Assembly (NCBI GenBank): GCA_020346325.1
Contig: CP070782.1
Span: 4,669,053 to 4,733,052, forward strand
Reading direction: 5' to 3'
Source: Phycisphaerales bacterium
GTDB lineage: Bacteria; Planctomycetota; Phycisphaerae; Sedimentisphaerales; Anaerobacaceae
Length of the DNA stretch: 64,000 nucleotides
Shown: piece by piece, positions 1-7,916 of the stretch
Numbering within the stretch: position 1 is the first letter of the stretch
Layout: every line of letters starts with the position of its first letter
Notes under the pieces: model-generated
Databases searched by the model: none
Told to the model about the DNA's origin: nothing
The model's input: only the letters and a program-made list of their open reading frames with translations
Program-made: the position numbers and the translations under genes

Positions 1-72
1 TCGTGATAGACCGATACCGGAAGATGAAAGATAAGTGAGGAAAGAACCGAGGCGATAAGGAGCAAGCTGAGC

Positions 73-855
73 ATGGCAACGACGAGAAGGAGACTGATAG
101 CGTTATTGTCTGCGCTGCTGACGGTTGGCCTGTATGGCTGTCACGGCGGGGCGGCCAAGCCGCAGGAGCCCCACACACTGCGCGTGCTGACGTACAACAT
201 CCATCACGGCGAAGGGACGGACGAGCGGTTCGATTACAAACGGCTCGCCCGGGTTATCAACGATCTGTCTCCTGATATCGTCGCGCTGCAGGAGGTGGAC
301 CGGGGCACTGAGCGTGCCTCCGGCGTGGATCAGGCAGCCCTGTTGGGCAAACTGTGCAAGATGCATCATGCGTTCGGCCAGGCCATGCCGTACCAAGGGG
401 GCCGGTACGGCGAGGCGGTCCTCTCGCGTTTCCCGATCGAGAAAGTAAACGTTCATCCGCTGCCTTTCAACCTCGAGCGCGAGCCGCGCGCCGCGTTGGA
501 AGTGCGCGTCGAAATCAAGGGCATCGGGCCTCTCGTTTTCGTCGGGACGCACCTGTGCCACCAGGACGACGAACTCCGCACGCTCCAGACCCGGCGCATG
601 AGCCGACTGTTTGACAAAGAAGAGGGGCCGCCCATCATTCTGGCGGGCGATTTCAATGCCCGCCCGGGCAGCGATCCGATGAACGTGCTCTTACAGGACG
701 GCTGGACCGACGTCGTCGCGCCGCGCTCGCGGATCGATTACATCCTCGTCCGCGCGGCCGACCCGTGGCAAGTCAAGGAGCTCACCATCCTCGACGAACC
801 CGTCGCCTCCGACCACGACCCCGTCCTGGCCGTCCTCGAATGGCAAGGCGAGTGA
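73..855 (+). CDS. Lipoprotein of the endonuclease/exonuclease/phosphatase fold
   Basis: A 260-aa protein with a charged N-terminus, a hydrophobic stretch and a lipobox ending at Cys23 (LYGC), so probably a lipid-anchored envelope protein. The remainder matches the EEP superfamily: YNIHHGEGT near the start of the domain, the metal-binding LQEVD, GTHLCH, LAGDFNARPGS, and the terminal SDHDPVLA. These metal-dependent enzymes cleave phosphodiesters or phosphomonoesters of nucleic acids, sphingolipids or inositol phosphates; the substrate cannot be read from sequence. The start is supported by AAGGAG at 57-62, ten bases upstream. The fold is secure, the function open. Confidence 0.85.
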   Translation: MATTRRRLIALLSALLTVGLYGCHGGAAKPQEPHTLRVLTYNIHHGEGTDERFDYKRLARVINDLSPDIVALQEVDRGTERASGVDQAALLGKLCKMHHAFGQAMPYQGGRYGEAVLSRFPIEKVNVHPLPFNLEREPRAALEVRVEIKGIGPLVFVGTHLCHQDDELRTLQTRRMSRLFDKEEGPPIILAGDFNARPGSDPMNVLLQDGWTDVVAPRSRIDYILVRAADPWQVKELTILDEPVASDHDPVLAVLEWQGE

Positions 856-885
856 ACACGAGTCCAGACATTGGGAAGGGATGAA

Positions 886-1431
886 ATGATCGAGCCCTGG
901 TACATCGCCGTCGAGCCTTTCGACCCGAGTTTCGGGGACAACTGGGCCAACTACATGGCCGGGACGGAATTGCCTCAGCTGGAAGAGGTCGTGTCACTCG
1001 ATGCCAGCTTGTGTCCATCCGTTATCGGCGAGTTGGAGGGCGAAGACTGGGAGCACAATGTGCATGAAGATGGGCTGATCGACTTCTTCCGTGACCTTGA
1101 CCATTTGCTGGAGCGCGTACGAGACCTGTCGCCGGTCAACATACTGGCCGCTGTCCTCAGTCCAGCGCAGGAGTGCCGGGGACTTTTCGCCGACTCGCGC
1201 TTCGGATTCAAAGGGTACGATCTCATCGGGCTGGGCATGAGCGCGTTGACCAACTGCGGCGGTTTCCCCCTGGCATTTCAGAACGCGGAGCTATCTCGCG
1301 TGGGATTGATTTCCACCCTGAGTCGCGCTCAAGAGGTTGCCGGGTCCTTGCGCGAACATTATGCCAACGACAATCACGCCGATTGTGAAATCTTGGCGCT
1401 GTGGAAGATGGTTTCCGGTGCGAGAGCCTAA
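886..1431 (+). CDS. Hypothetical protein, 181 aa
   Basis: No family recognised. The product is an acidic soluble protein with no signal peptide or membrane segment, rich in Leu, Asp and Glu, with a middle section that looks alpha-helical (IDFFRDLDHLLERVRDL). I chose ATG 886 because GGAAGGG at 874-880 gives a proper ribosome-binding spacing; the frame is also open to a TTG at 871. It lies 30 bases after the EEP lipoprotein gene on the same strand, so cotranscription is possible but gives no functional hint. Confidence 0.65.
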   Translation: MIEPWYIAVEPFDPSFGDNWANYMAGTELPQLEEVVSLDASLCPSVIGELEGEDWEHNVHEDGLIDFFRDLDHLLERVRDLSPVNILAAVLSPAQECRGLFADSRFGFKGYDLIGLGMSALTNCGGFPLAFQNAELSRVGLISTLSRAQEVAGSLREHYANDNHADCEILALWKMVSGARA

Positions 1432-1463
1432 GTAGATACTGCCTGTGGCTGTAGGCAAGAGAG

Positions 1464-1985
1464 ATGGAAATACGCCGAGTACGGGCGAATGATGGGGTGT
1501 TGCTGCGGGGCGTGCATCTGCGCATGCTTGCCGATGCGCCCGATGCGTTCAGTGAGACGTTGGCCGAGGCGCAGGCGATGTCCGCAGCGCAGTGGGACGC
1601 CCGGGCCGAGCGGTTCGGCAGCGGCGCGAAGGCGGTGGCTTTTGTGGCGCTCGAAGCCGGAGAGGTGGTTGGCTTCGTCGCCGGTTTTGTGGGACGCTTT
1701 CGCGAGAAGGCCATGCAGTGGGACGTTAGCGATACCGTGACACTGGCGCGGGCGTGGGTGGCGACGGAAATGCGGCAGCAAGGCATCGGACGAGCGCTGG
1801 CGAAGTCGGTCGAGGCCTGGGCGGCCGAGAAAGGCGCCGCGGTGTTGGAGGCGCAGGTGACCGAGAACAATGAGGCGGCTATTCGTTTCTATGCCAAGCT
1901 GGGCTTTGCGGATAAGGGCCAACGCGAGCCTCTGCGCTCCAATCCTGCTCTGCAAATCCGCTTTCTTTCACAGAGGTTACGCTAG
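1464..1985 (+). CDS. GNAT family N-acetyltransferase
   Basis: A 173-aa acetyl-CoA-dependent acetyltransferase. The acetyl-CoA pyrophosphate loop is visible as RQQGIGRALAKSVEAW, preceded by the beta-strand WVATEM, and the C-terminal motif NNEAAIRFYAKLGF is typical of GNATs that act on amines of small molecules or protein N-termini. The N-terminus MEIRRVRANDGVLLRGVHL is the usual GNAT opening. A GAGAG stretch lies just before the start. The acceptor substrate is not predictable. Confidence 0.85.
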   Translation: MEIRRVRANDGVLLRGVHLRMLADAPDAFSETLAEAQAMSAAQWDARAERFGSGAKAVAFVALEAGEVVGFVAGFVGRFREKAMQWDVSDTVTLARAWVATEMRQQGIGRALAKSVEAWAAEKGAAVLEAQVTENNEAAIRFYAKLGFADKGQREPLRSNPALQIRFLSQRLR

Positions 1986-2138
1986 GAGCTATGGTGTTCT
2001 CGGATTTTGAGCATGGTATGCGAACGGCCGCGGTGACGGCTTGATCGTCGGACGGCCTTCTGTCACAATGTCGGCAAGTGATTCGAATGCGGCCGAGTAA
2101 TGATGATGAGCCGGAACTCAACGCAAGGGAGCATCGCC

Positions 2139-3365
2139 ATGGTGAGGCGGGTTGTTCAGTATGTTGGCTGTCTGCTGTTGCTTGCGAGCGCAGCGCAGGG
2201 CAAGGCGATGAAGTGGACGCACTTTACGATTGCCGATCCGTTGCCGGCTTCGAACTGGGGGACCGGCGGCAGTCCGCTGGCCGACTACGATGGCGACGGC
2301 GACCTTGACGTCGTCATCTCGCGGCGCGAAACGAAGACGGCCTACTGGTTCGAGCGCAAGGACGACGCCACCTGGGTCCGGCACGTCATGGGGCAGGCCG
2401 AGGGGCTTGCCAAGACGCTGGGGGCCGCGGCGCTGGACATCGACGATGATGGCCGGCTCGATGTCGTCCTGACGGGGGTCTGGTTCGAGAACCCCGGCGG
2501 CCTGGCTGAGAATCCCGACAAGCCCTGGCCCACCCACGATTTTGCCGGCGGCGCGCACGATATGGTCGCGGCCGACATCAACGGCGACGGCCGGCTCGAT
2601 ATCGTCACCTACCATGGGACCGTCGTCTCGTGGTTCGATCCGGCGCACGAGATGAAACAGACCGACGTGGGGCAGGGCGCGCAGAACCACGGCGGTATCG
2701 CGCCGAACGGCGTGGCCGATCTGGACGGGGACGGCGATCTCGACATCGTCATCCCCGCCTACTGGTTCGAGAATCCGGGCACCGGGATGGGCACGTGGCC
2801 GCGACACCAATGGCCGCACCAGGCCGTGCCCAAGGCGTCGTATGGGACCAGCATGCGGTCGTGGATCACCGATCTCAATGGCGATGGGCACACCGACATC
2901 ATCTACAGCGATTGCGATACGGGCTGGTCCCACGTCTACTGGGTCGAGAACCTGGGCGAAGGAATCGACTGGAAACGGTATCAACTGCCCGATCCGCCCA
3001 CGGCGCCGGGCGACGTGCCCGAGACCGGATCGTTCCATTCGCTGGGCCTGGCCGATTTCGACAGCGACGGCGACCTCGATATCTTCGCGGGCGAGCAGGA
3101 GGACCCCGATACGTACATGGAGTCGAGCGGCAAGCTGGCGATGAAGCCGAAGGGGCTCAAGGAGCGCGGCGTGATCTGGCTCAATTCGGGCGGATCGCAT
3201 CCGAATTTCACGCCGGTAGTCATCCACACGGACAATCCCGGCTGGCACGACGCGACACTGGGCGACGTCGACGGCGACGGTGACATTGATATCGTCACCA
3301 AAGTGTGGAACAAGGACGGAGCGGCCTACCACGCTGACTACTGGCGCAACGACACGCCGCGCTAG
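2139..3365 (+). CDS. Secreted FG-GAP/VCBS-repeat protein (seven repeats)
   Basis: A 408-aa protein with a Sec signal (VRRVVQYVGCLLLLASAAQG) followed by seven calcium-loop repeats: DYDGDGDLDVV, DIDDDGRLDVV, DINGDGRLDIV, DLDGDGDLDIV, DLNGDGHTDII, DFDSDGDLDIF and DVDGDGDIDIV. Seven such repeats spread over about 350 residues fit a closed seven-bladed, integrin-like beta-propeller that binds calcium. Such proteins act in the envelope or extracellular space, often for adhesion or carbohydrate binding. The frame opens at 2100, but AAGGGAG at 2125-2131 points to ATG 2139, which also puts the signal peptide at the N-terminus. Confidence 0.85.
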   Translation: MVRRVVQYVGCLLLLASAAQGKAMKWTHFTIADPLPASNWGTGGSPLADYDGDGDLDVVISRRETKTAYWFERKDDATWVRHVMGQAEGLAKTLGAAALDIDDDGRLDVVLTGVWFENPGGLAENPDKPWPTHDFAGGAHDMVAADINGDGRLDIVTYHGTVVSWFDPAHEMKQTDVGQGAQNHGGIAPNGVADLDGDGDLDIVIPAYWFENPGTGMGTWPRHQWPHQAVPKASYGTSMRSWITDLNGDGHTDIIYSDCDTGWSHVYWVENLGEGIDWKRYQLPDPPTAPGDVPETGSFHSLGLADFDSDGDLDIFAGEQEDPDTYMESSGKLAMKPKGLKERGVIWLNSGGSHPNFTPVVIHTDNPGWHDATLGDVDGDGDIDIVTKVWNKDGAAYHADYWRNDTPR

Positions 3366-3994
3366 TTCGTGCTCAAGCCCGCCTGAGCCTCGATTCGTTC
3401 GACGTCGAGATGGCGGACGTAGTCGATGAGGTTCTGCCAACCCTCATAGAAACCGAAGCCGCCCTGGGTCATCTCCGCGACGGCTTGGTCTTTCGTCCAG
3501 CCCTGGATGACGACGCGATAGATGGCGCACATGGTGCCGGTGCGATCGGCGCCGCGCTGGCAGTGCACGAAGACGGGGCCGCGACTCGGGTTCGTGACGA
3601 TCCGCAGGAAACGAACGACCTCCTCGTCCTCGGCCTCCCACGTCTTCATGGCGATGTGTTCGTAGTCCAGGGGCAAGGCGCCGATCTCGTCGCGGTCCGA
3701 GTGGAGCGAACGAAGGTTGACGATCGTCGTGATCCCGAGCCTGGGTAATTGCTCCATGCCCTCGGCCGTCGGCTGGGCGCCGCGAAAGAGCCCCGGTGAG
3801 ACGCGGTGCAGGTTGGGCACGCCCGGCAGTGTCAGGGGCTGGGCCCACGTCGAAGCGGCGGGGTGGTCTGCCGTGCGGGTATCGTTCATCCCGGCGGTCG
3901 GCCGCAGCAGGATTCCGGTCCGCCAGGCCGCGAGGAGAACGGCCAGACCGCCAAGTGACAGCGCGGCCAACAGAATGGGTCGACGATTCTTCAT
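3362..3994 (-). CDS. Membrane-anchored dual-specificity/tyrosine-type phosphatase
   Basis: A 210-aa protein with an N-terminal membrane anchor (residues about 6-30) and a cysteine-phosphatase domain. The P-loop HCQRGADRTG supplies nucleophile Cys145 and Arg151 in the CX5R arrangement, and ITTIVNLRS is the strand found in DSP/KAP-like phosphatases. It probably dephosphorylates phosphoprotein, phosphoinositide or another phosphoester on the outer face of the membrane. The start overlaps the stop of the upstream DUF362 gene by one base, so the two are translationally coupled. It is convergent with, and overlaps by four bases, the 3' end of the FG-GAP gene. Confidence 0.83.
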   Translation of the reverse strand: MKNRRPILLAALSLGGLAVLLAAWRTGILLRPTAGMNDTRTADHPAASTWAQPLTLPGVPNLHRVSPGLFRGAQPTAEGMEQLPRLGITTIVNLRSLHSDRDEIGALPLDYEHIAMKTWEAEDEEVVRFLRIVTNPSRGPVFVHCQRGADRTGTMCAIYRVVIQGWTKDQAVAEMTQGGFGFYEGWQNLIDYVRHLDVERIEAQAGLSTN

Positions 3995-4968
3995 CAGTAA
4001 TCGGCGGGCTGGGCCCGCTTGGCTTTCGCGCCTCGCGCCAGGAGCACGATCTGCTTGGCCACACTGCGGCAAATGTGTGCGAAGGAGAACTTGATCGGCG
4101 CCATGACCGGCATCTGGAAGTCCATACACGCCTGGCTCGGCAAACCGTCGCCGGCAATCTCGATCTGTTCCAGGTCGGCGCAGCCAAAGCCGATCTGGCG
4201 AGCCGTGCGGATGATGGGGATCTGTTCGGGCGCGACGTTGATGAGTTGGCAGCAGACGGTCTCGCAGGCGATCGGATCGGTGCCGGCGATCAGCCAGCCC
4301 AATGGCTTGTTCGGACCCCGCAGCGGCCCCTGGCCTTCCATCGCGACGATGCCGTCGATGATGGTCAGCGCCGGCCCGACGTGGCGAAAGATATCGATCA
4401 GCAGCGTGCAGAACGCCGTGACATCATCCCCTTTCTTGAAGTGCCACATGGCCTTGCGCTTCCCGCAGACCGTCCCGAAGAGATTCTTCACGGCAAAGGT
4501 CGTGACGAGTTGCTGGTGCGCCTTGAACTTCGGCAGGTTGATCACGACGTCGGCCTCGAGGGCCACCGCGCTGATCTTGACGCGGGGCTTGTCCGGTCCG
4601 AGGCGACAGATTCGCGGCTCGTCCAACTCGCGGACGGGAACGCCCAGTTTCGCCAGCGGTTCGGTCAGTTCGAGCGCGCGGGCGCAGGCGGCGGCATTGG
4701 CCCAGGCCGGTGAATCGGCGACGAACGGCCGGGCGCCGAAGTCCTTGACGAGCTGTGCCATGGCCAGAATGACCTGGGGATGCGTTTGAGTCGGTCCCTG
4801 ATGATGCGAGCGCGGCGCGATGAAATTCGGTTTGAGCAGGACGCGGTCGCCCGACTTGACGAAGCGGCCGAGACCGCCGAGCAGGTCGAACTGACGAGCG
4901 ATTGCCTCGGCCACCGCGCTGGGATCATAGTTGCGACATCGAGTCAATGCGACGGTTGCAGCAGCCAT
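3994..4968 (-). CDS. DUF362 domain protein
   Basis: A 324-aa protein that matches DUF362: VLLKPNFI near the N-terminus, VINLPKFKAHQQ in the middle, then KNLFGTVCGKRKAMWH, followed by TIIDGIVAMEGQGP and a GWLIAGTDPIACETV segment. The family is widespread in anaerobes and planctomycetes, often fused to ferredoxin domains, and its biochemical role is unknown. No ferredoxin (CxxCxxC) module is present here. It lies six bases after the lipoprotein gene and is coupled by a one-base overlap to the phosphatase gene, forming a three-gene operon. Confidence 0.85.
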   Translation of the reverse strand: MAAATVALTRCRNYDPSAVAEAIARQFDLLGGLGRFVKSGDRVLLKPNFIAPRSHHQGPTQTHPQVILAMAQLVKDFGARPFVADSPAWANAAACARALELTEPLAKLGVPVRELDEPRICRLGPDKPRVKISAVALEADVVINLPKFKAHQQLVTTFAVKNLFGTVCGKRKAMWHFKKGDDVTAFCTLLIDIFRHVGPALTIIDGIVAMEGQGPLRGPNKPLGWLIAGTDPIACETVCCQLINVAPEQIPIIRTARQIGFGCADLEQIEIAGDGLPSQACMDFQMPVMAPIKFSFAHICRSVAKQIVLLARGAKAKRAQPADY

Positions 4969-4974
4969 AGGCCC

Positions 4975-5829
4975 TCAATCAGTCATCCGCGTGCAAATCA
5001 GGACAAACAGACGTACGGTGGGCTTACGCTCGGGCGGCCGCCTCTGTTCGGGGTCCAGAAAAACGGTGCCCACCGGTTTGTTGAAGAACAGCCCGCCGAG
5101 TGAGCGGCATTCGCCCGTGTAGGTGTTGGGAGCCAGCATGAGAAAATCGCCCGGGCTCATCTGGGAGGCGAAGGCGGCCGCACCGAAATAGAACTCGCGC
5201 TGGCGGGCGGCGCTGTCCAGTTCGGGGATCGCCAGTGAGGAGGGCAGGGTGTGGACCGGATAGGCGATCATCTTGCGCACGCCGCGGGCGCCGGGGACCG
5301 GCTCGGCCCGCAAGCGCAACACGAGCACACCGGGGCCGACGTTGGCGATCTGGTGCGACAGGTCCGTGCCGACAAACGAAATCCGGAGACCCTGCGGCAC
5401 GTCCGCGATCGGCAAATCAGCCGGCATGTCCTCGCTGAGCGTCAGTGACGTCGTACCCGCGCCGCGTCCGCCCGCTTTGACCAGCATGGCCTCGACGTCC
5501 TTCCAGATCCGCAACCGGCCATAGCGGGCCCGGAATCCGTTCTCAGCAAACGCGGTGTAGCTGTTCGTGCGGATCGGCTTGGCTGAGAGACTGTGCCACA
5601 CGGCCCCGAGCTTGTCGAGGTTGTCGGCCGGCAGGTCGAAGGCGTAGACCTCGAAATAGACGGTGCCCAGCACCTTTGCCCGTCGGGAGGGATCGGGCGA
5701 TGGGGGGCCGAGCTGCCCAATCTTGACCTGTCCCCAAACCGGAGCCGCGCCGGCGTCCGGCGGCGTATCACAGCCGGCGGCGACGAGCAGCATTCCCGTC
5801 AGGATCGTGATGTAGCTTGGCCAACGCAC
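4975..5829 (-). CDS. Predicted lipoprotein of unknown function
   Basis: A 284-aa product with a lipoprotein signal ending at Cys20 (LLVAAGC). No domain was recognised; the mature part is a mixed alpha/beta-looking protein with an Asp/Glu-rich first half and a basic C-terminus (PEQRRPPERKP). It begins with GTG at 5829 and has no Shine-Dalgarno sequence; a good sigma-70-like promoter places transcription initiation at the start codon itself. It is the first gene of the operon with DUF362 and the phosphatase. Confidence 0.7.
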   Translation of the reverse strand: MRWPSYITILTGMLLVAAGCDTPPDAGAAPVWGQVKIGQLGPPSPDPSRRAKVLGTVYFEVYAFDLPADNLDKLGAVWHSLSAKPIRTNSYTAFAENGFRARYGRLRIWKDVEAMLVKAGGRGAGTTSLTLSEDMPADLPIADVPQGLRISFVGTDLSHQIANVGPGVLVLRLRAEPVPGARGVRKMIAYPVHTLPSSLAIPELDSAARQREFYFGAAAFASQMSPGDFLMLAPNTYTGECRSLGGLFFNKPVGTVFLDPEQRRPPERKPTVRLFVLICTRMTD

Positions 5830-5836
5830 AGGTCAC

Positions 5837-5865
5837 AAAGTACCGACGTTGGCTGAACTTGTCAA
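5837..5865 (-). promoter_or_regulatory. Sigma-70-like promoter for the lipoprotein/DUF362/phosphatase operon
   Basis: On the minus strand a TTGACA -35 box (5865-5860) and a TACTTT -10 box (5842-5837) are separated by 17 bases. The predicted transcription start, about seven bases further on, is at about 5830, directly at the GTG start (5829), implying a leaderless transcript. Confidence 0.5.
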
Positions 5866-6030
5866 TGCAGGCGAGGCAATCATGACGGCGTCCGATAAGT
5901 CAACGCGCAACCTTGCGTTGAACCGGGTAGATCAGCCCCGTGCCATACTCACGCCCCAGCGACAACTGGGATCACGGCCAAGGCGACAGCGCCCGCGCCG
6001 CGCCGAATCCGGTACCTGAAATCGGCCGCC

Positions 6031-6972
6031 CTAGGGCTGCTCGACGGGCAGGCACGGCTCGCTTTCGCAATGAATGACCTCAACGGTGACGTGGGCCAGG
6101 TTGGCCTGATCGGCAATGAGTTGCTTGTAGCGATCTGCGGACTGCGGGTAGTGGGTGACGATTGAGATCACGGCCGCGTAGTGGTCCGGACCGACTTTCC
6201 AGATGTGAATATCAGTGACGCGATTGTCCCGGTCCGCTTCTATGGTCTTGACGATCCTCTCCCGCGTCTGGCCTTCAATACTGCCGTCCAACAGGATCGA
6301 GCCGGTTTCCTTGACCAGCCCATGGGCCCATTTGGTGATGACGCCGGCGCCGACGAGGCCCATCACGGGATCGAGCCAATGCCAGCCGAAAACTTTGCCG
6401 GCCACCAGCGCCCCGATGGCCAGCACCGAGGTGAAGGCGTCGGCCAGTACGTGCAGATACGCGGCGCGGAGGTTGTGGTCATGGTGGTGCCCGTGCCCAT
6501 GTCCCTGTTCATGGCGGTGGTGCGACTGCAAGATCCAGGCGCTGAGGAGATTGACGGTCAAACCGAGCACCGCCACGCCAATGGCTTCGTTGAAGCGGAT
6601 CGTCTGCGGGGAGAACAGCCGGTGGATCGACTCGAGCGCCATCATGAACGCGACGACCACGAGGGCCACGGCACTGGCGAATCCTCCCAACACGCTGACC
6701 TTGCCGGTGCCGAAGCTGAAGCGCGCGCTGTCGGCGTGGCGCCTGGCGTAGCGATAGGCAAAAATGGTAATGCCGAAGGCCGCCACATGCGTGCCCATGT
6801 GCCAGCCGTCGGCCAGCAGGGCCATGGAGCCAAAGGTCAGTCCGGCCGTGATCTCCACGATCATCGTCACGGCCGTCAGCAAGAGGACCTGGATCGTGCG
6901 TCGTTCGCCGTGCTGCTGAATCACGGAGAAATTGTGATCGTGCCGCCATTGGTGCAAATGTCGAGTATGCAT
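6031..6972 (-). CDS. dmeF: Cation diffusion facilitator, DmeF-like metal exporter
   Basis: A 313-aa inner-membrane CDF antiporter that exports divalent metal (Co/Ni and others in characterised DmeF proteins) in exchange for protons. Diagnostic features are the N-terminal HTRHLHQWRHDHNF, a second membrane segment with ADGWHMGTH, the RFSFGTGKVSVLGGF loop, the histidine-rich loop HHRHEQGHGHGHHHDH between TM4 and TM5, and HVLADAFTS in TM5 supplying the paired metal ligands. The C-terminal cytoplasmic domain (VTDIHIWKVGPDHYAAVIS) is the ferredoxin-like CDF dimerisation module. The usual CzcD-type HxxxD in TM2 is replaced by the DmeF pattern. Confidence 0.85.
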   Translation of the reverse strand: MHTRHLHQWRHDHNFSVIQQHGERRTIQVLLLTAVTMIVEITAGLTFGSMALLADGWHMGTHVAAFGITIFAYRYARRHADSARFSFGTGKVSVLGGFASAVALVVVAFMMALESIHRLFSPQTIRFNEAIGVAVLGLTVNLLSAWILQSHHRHEQGHGHGHHHDHNLRAAYLHVLADAFTSVLAIGALVAGKVFGWHWLDPVMGLVGAGVITKWAHGLVKETGSILLDGSIEGQTRERIVKTIEADRDNRVTDIHIWKVGPDHYAAVISIVTHYPQSADRYKQLIADQANLAHVTVEVIHCESEPCLPVEQP

Positions 6973-7083
6973 TGCGCCTGTTCACGCATCGCCCGCCTGT
7001 TCTCAGGAGCGACCGTGTCTCCTTCATCGATTGGCAGCCGACCGGAGTATCGAGGCCGGCCCGAGTCGGGCTGCCATGCTATT

Positions 7084-7602
7084 TCATTCTATGATGCCCT
7101 GCCCGTCGGGGCCGGTCTGATTCTCCTGGTTTTCTTTCCGAGTCAGATCCTTGAGGAAGGCCACGACGTCGTCGTGGGCCTGCTGGACCTTGGCGATGTC
7201 CGCCTCGACGGTGGGTTTGACCTCCTGCCAGGCCTCGGCGCCGCTTTCTTTGGCCTTCTCCAAGGCCTGGCGTGCCTCCCGCAGGGCGCCGTGGAATTGC
7301 CGGCGCAGCGTCGTGAGCTTCTGGTTGAGTTCTTCGTCGTCAGAGCTAACTTCGCTGAGCCATTCGTTGACCTGTTGCTCCAGCTTGGCCAGTTGTTCCT
7401 GCGCGGCGGCGAGCAATTTGTCCTTCTGCTCGGCCAGGAGATCGCTCGCGCCCCGCAGCGCCTGTCCGGCCTTCTCCGAGAGCTGTTCGGCGGTGGTGTC
7501 GTTGGCGTCGGTCCGATCCCGCTTGCCGTTCCCGCAGCCCGCCGACAGCAGTGTCAGCAGCGCACCGAGCAGGACCATCCCTATCGGCCTGTTCATCGTC
7601 AT
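7084..7602 (-). CDS. Small coiled-coil lipoprotein
   Basis: A 172-aa predicted lipoprotein (lipobox LLSAGC, Cys23). The mature part is almost entirely charged amphipathic helix (for example EQKDKLLAAAQEQLAKLEQQ), suggesting an elongated coiled coil in the periplasm. ATG codons at 7602 and 7596 are both usable; AGGA lies just upstream. No enzymatic motif is seen. A hairpin in the 110-base gap before dmeF (7022-7075) may separate the two transcripts. Confidence 0.65.
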   Translation of the reverse strand: MTMNRPIGMVLLGALLTLLSAGCGNGKRDRTDANDTTAEQLSEKAGQALRGASDLLAEQKDKLLAAAQEQLAKLEQQVNEWLSEVSSDDEELNQKLTTLRRQFHGALREARQALEKAKESGAEAWQEVKPTVEADIAKVQQAHDDVVAFLKDLTRKENQENQTGPDGQGIIE

Positions 7603-7840
7603 TGTCCTGTTTCCCCTTTTGGCATCTCGATCGGTTCGTTCCGCCCCTTCCAACGACCTGCGACATTCTATACTACGGCCTGAGGCCGGGCAACGCCAGC
7701 CCCGCCTCGTCCGACGACAAAGTCCCACTCCGGCTCCTGCCGTTCCAGCGTACGGAACGGGCGTGGGTGCTGTTCAACGCACGGCCCCAGGCCGTCGGGC
7801 GGCCGTGTTCGGCCTTTGGCCCGGGTCATGGCGAATTCGC

Positions 7841-7868
7841 TTGACGCCAGCGCGGTTTTAACTTTAAT
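7841..7868 (+). promoter_or_regulatory. Promoter for the aminotransferase gene
   Basis: TTGACG (7841-7846) and TTTAAT (7863-7868) with a 16-base spacer lie about 50 bases upstream of the aminotransferase start. The rest of the 7603-7916 gap between the divergent lipoprotein and aminotransferase genes shows no gene. Confidence 0.45.
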
Positions 7869-7916
7869 AGGTCCCCGGTCACCGCATTGGGATTCTATCA
7901 GAAAGGTATGTGGCGC

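Noticed and set aside
2118-3440. A 440-codon minus-strand frame across the FG-GAP gene
   Set aside because: The plus strand encodes seven textbook calcium repeats; the antisense frame is a GC-driven artefact.
6181-7683. A 500-codon plus-strand frame across dmeF and the small lipoprotein gene
   Set aside because: It crosses two well-supported minus-strand genes and an intergenic gap and has no recognisable domain.
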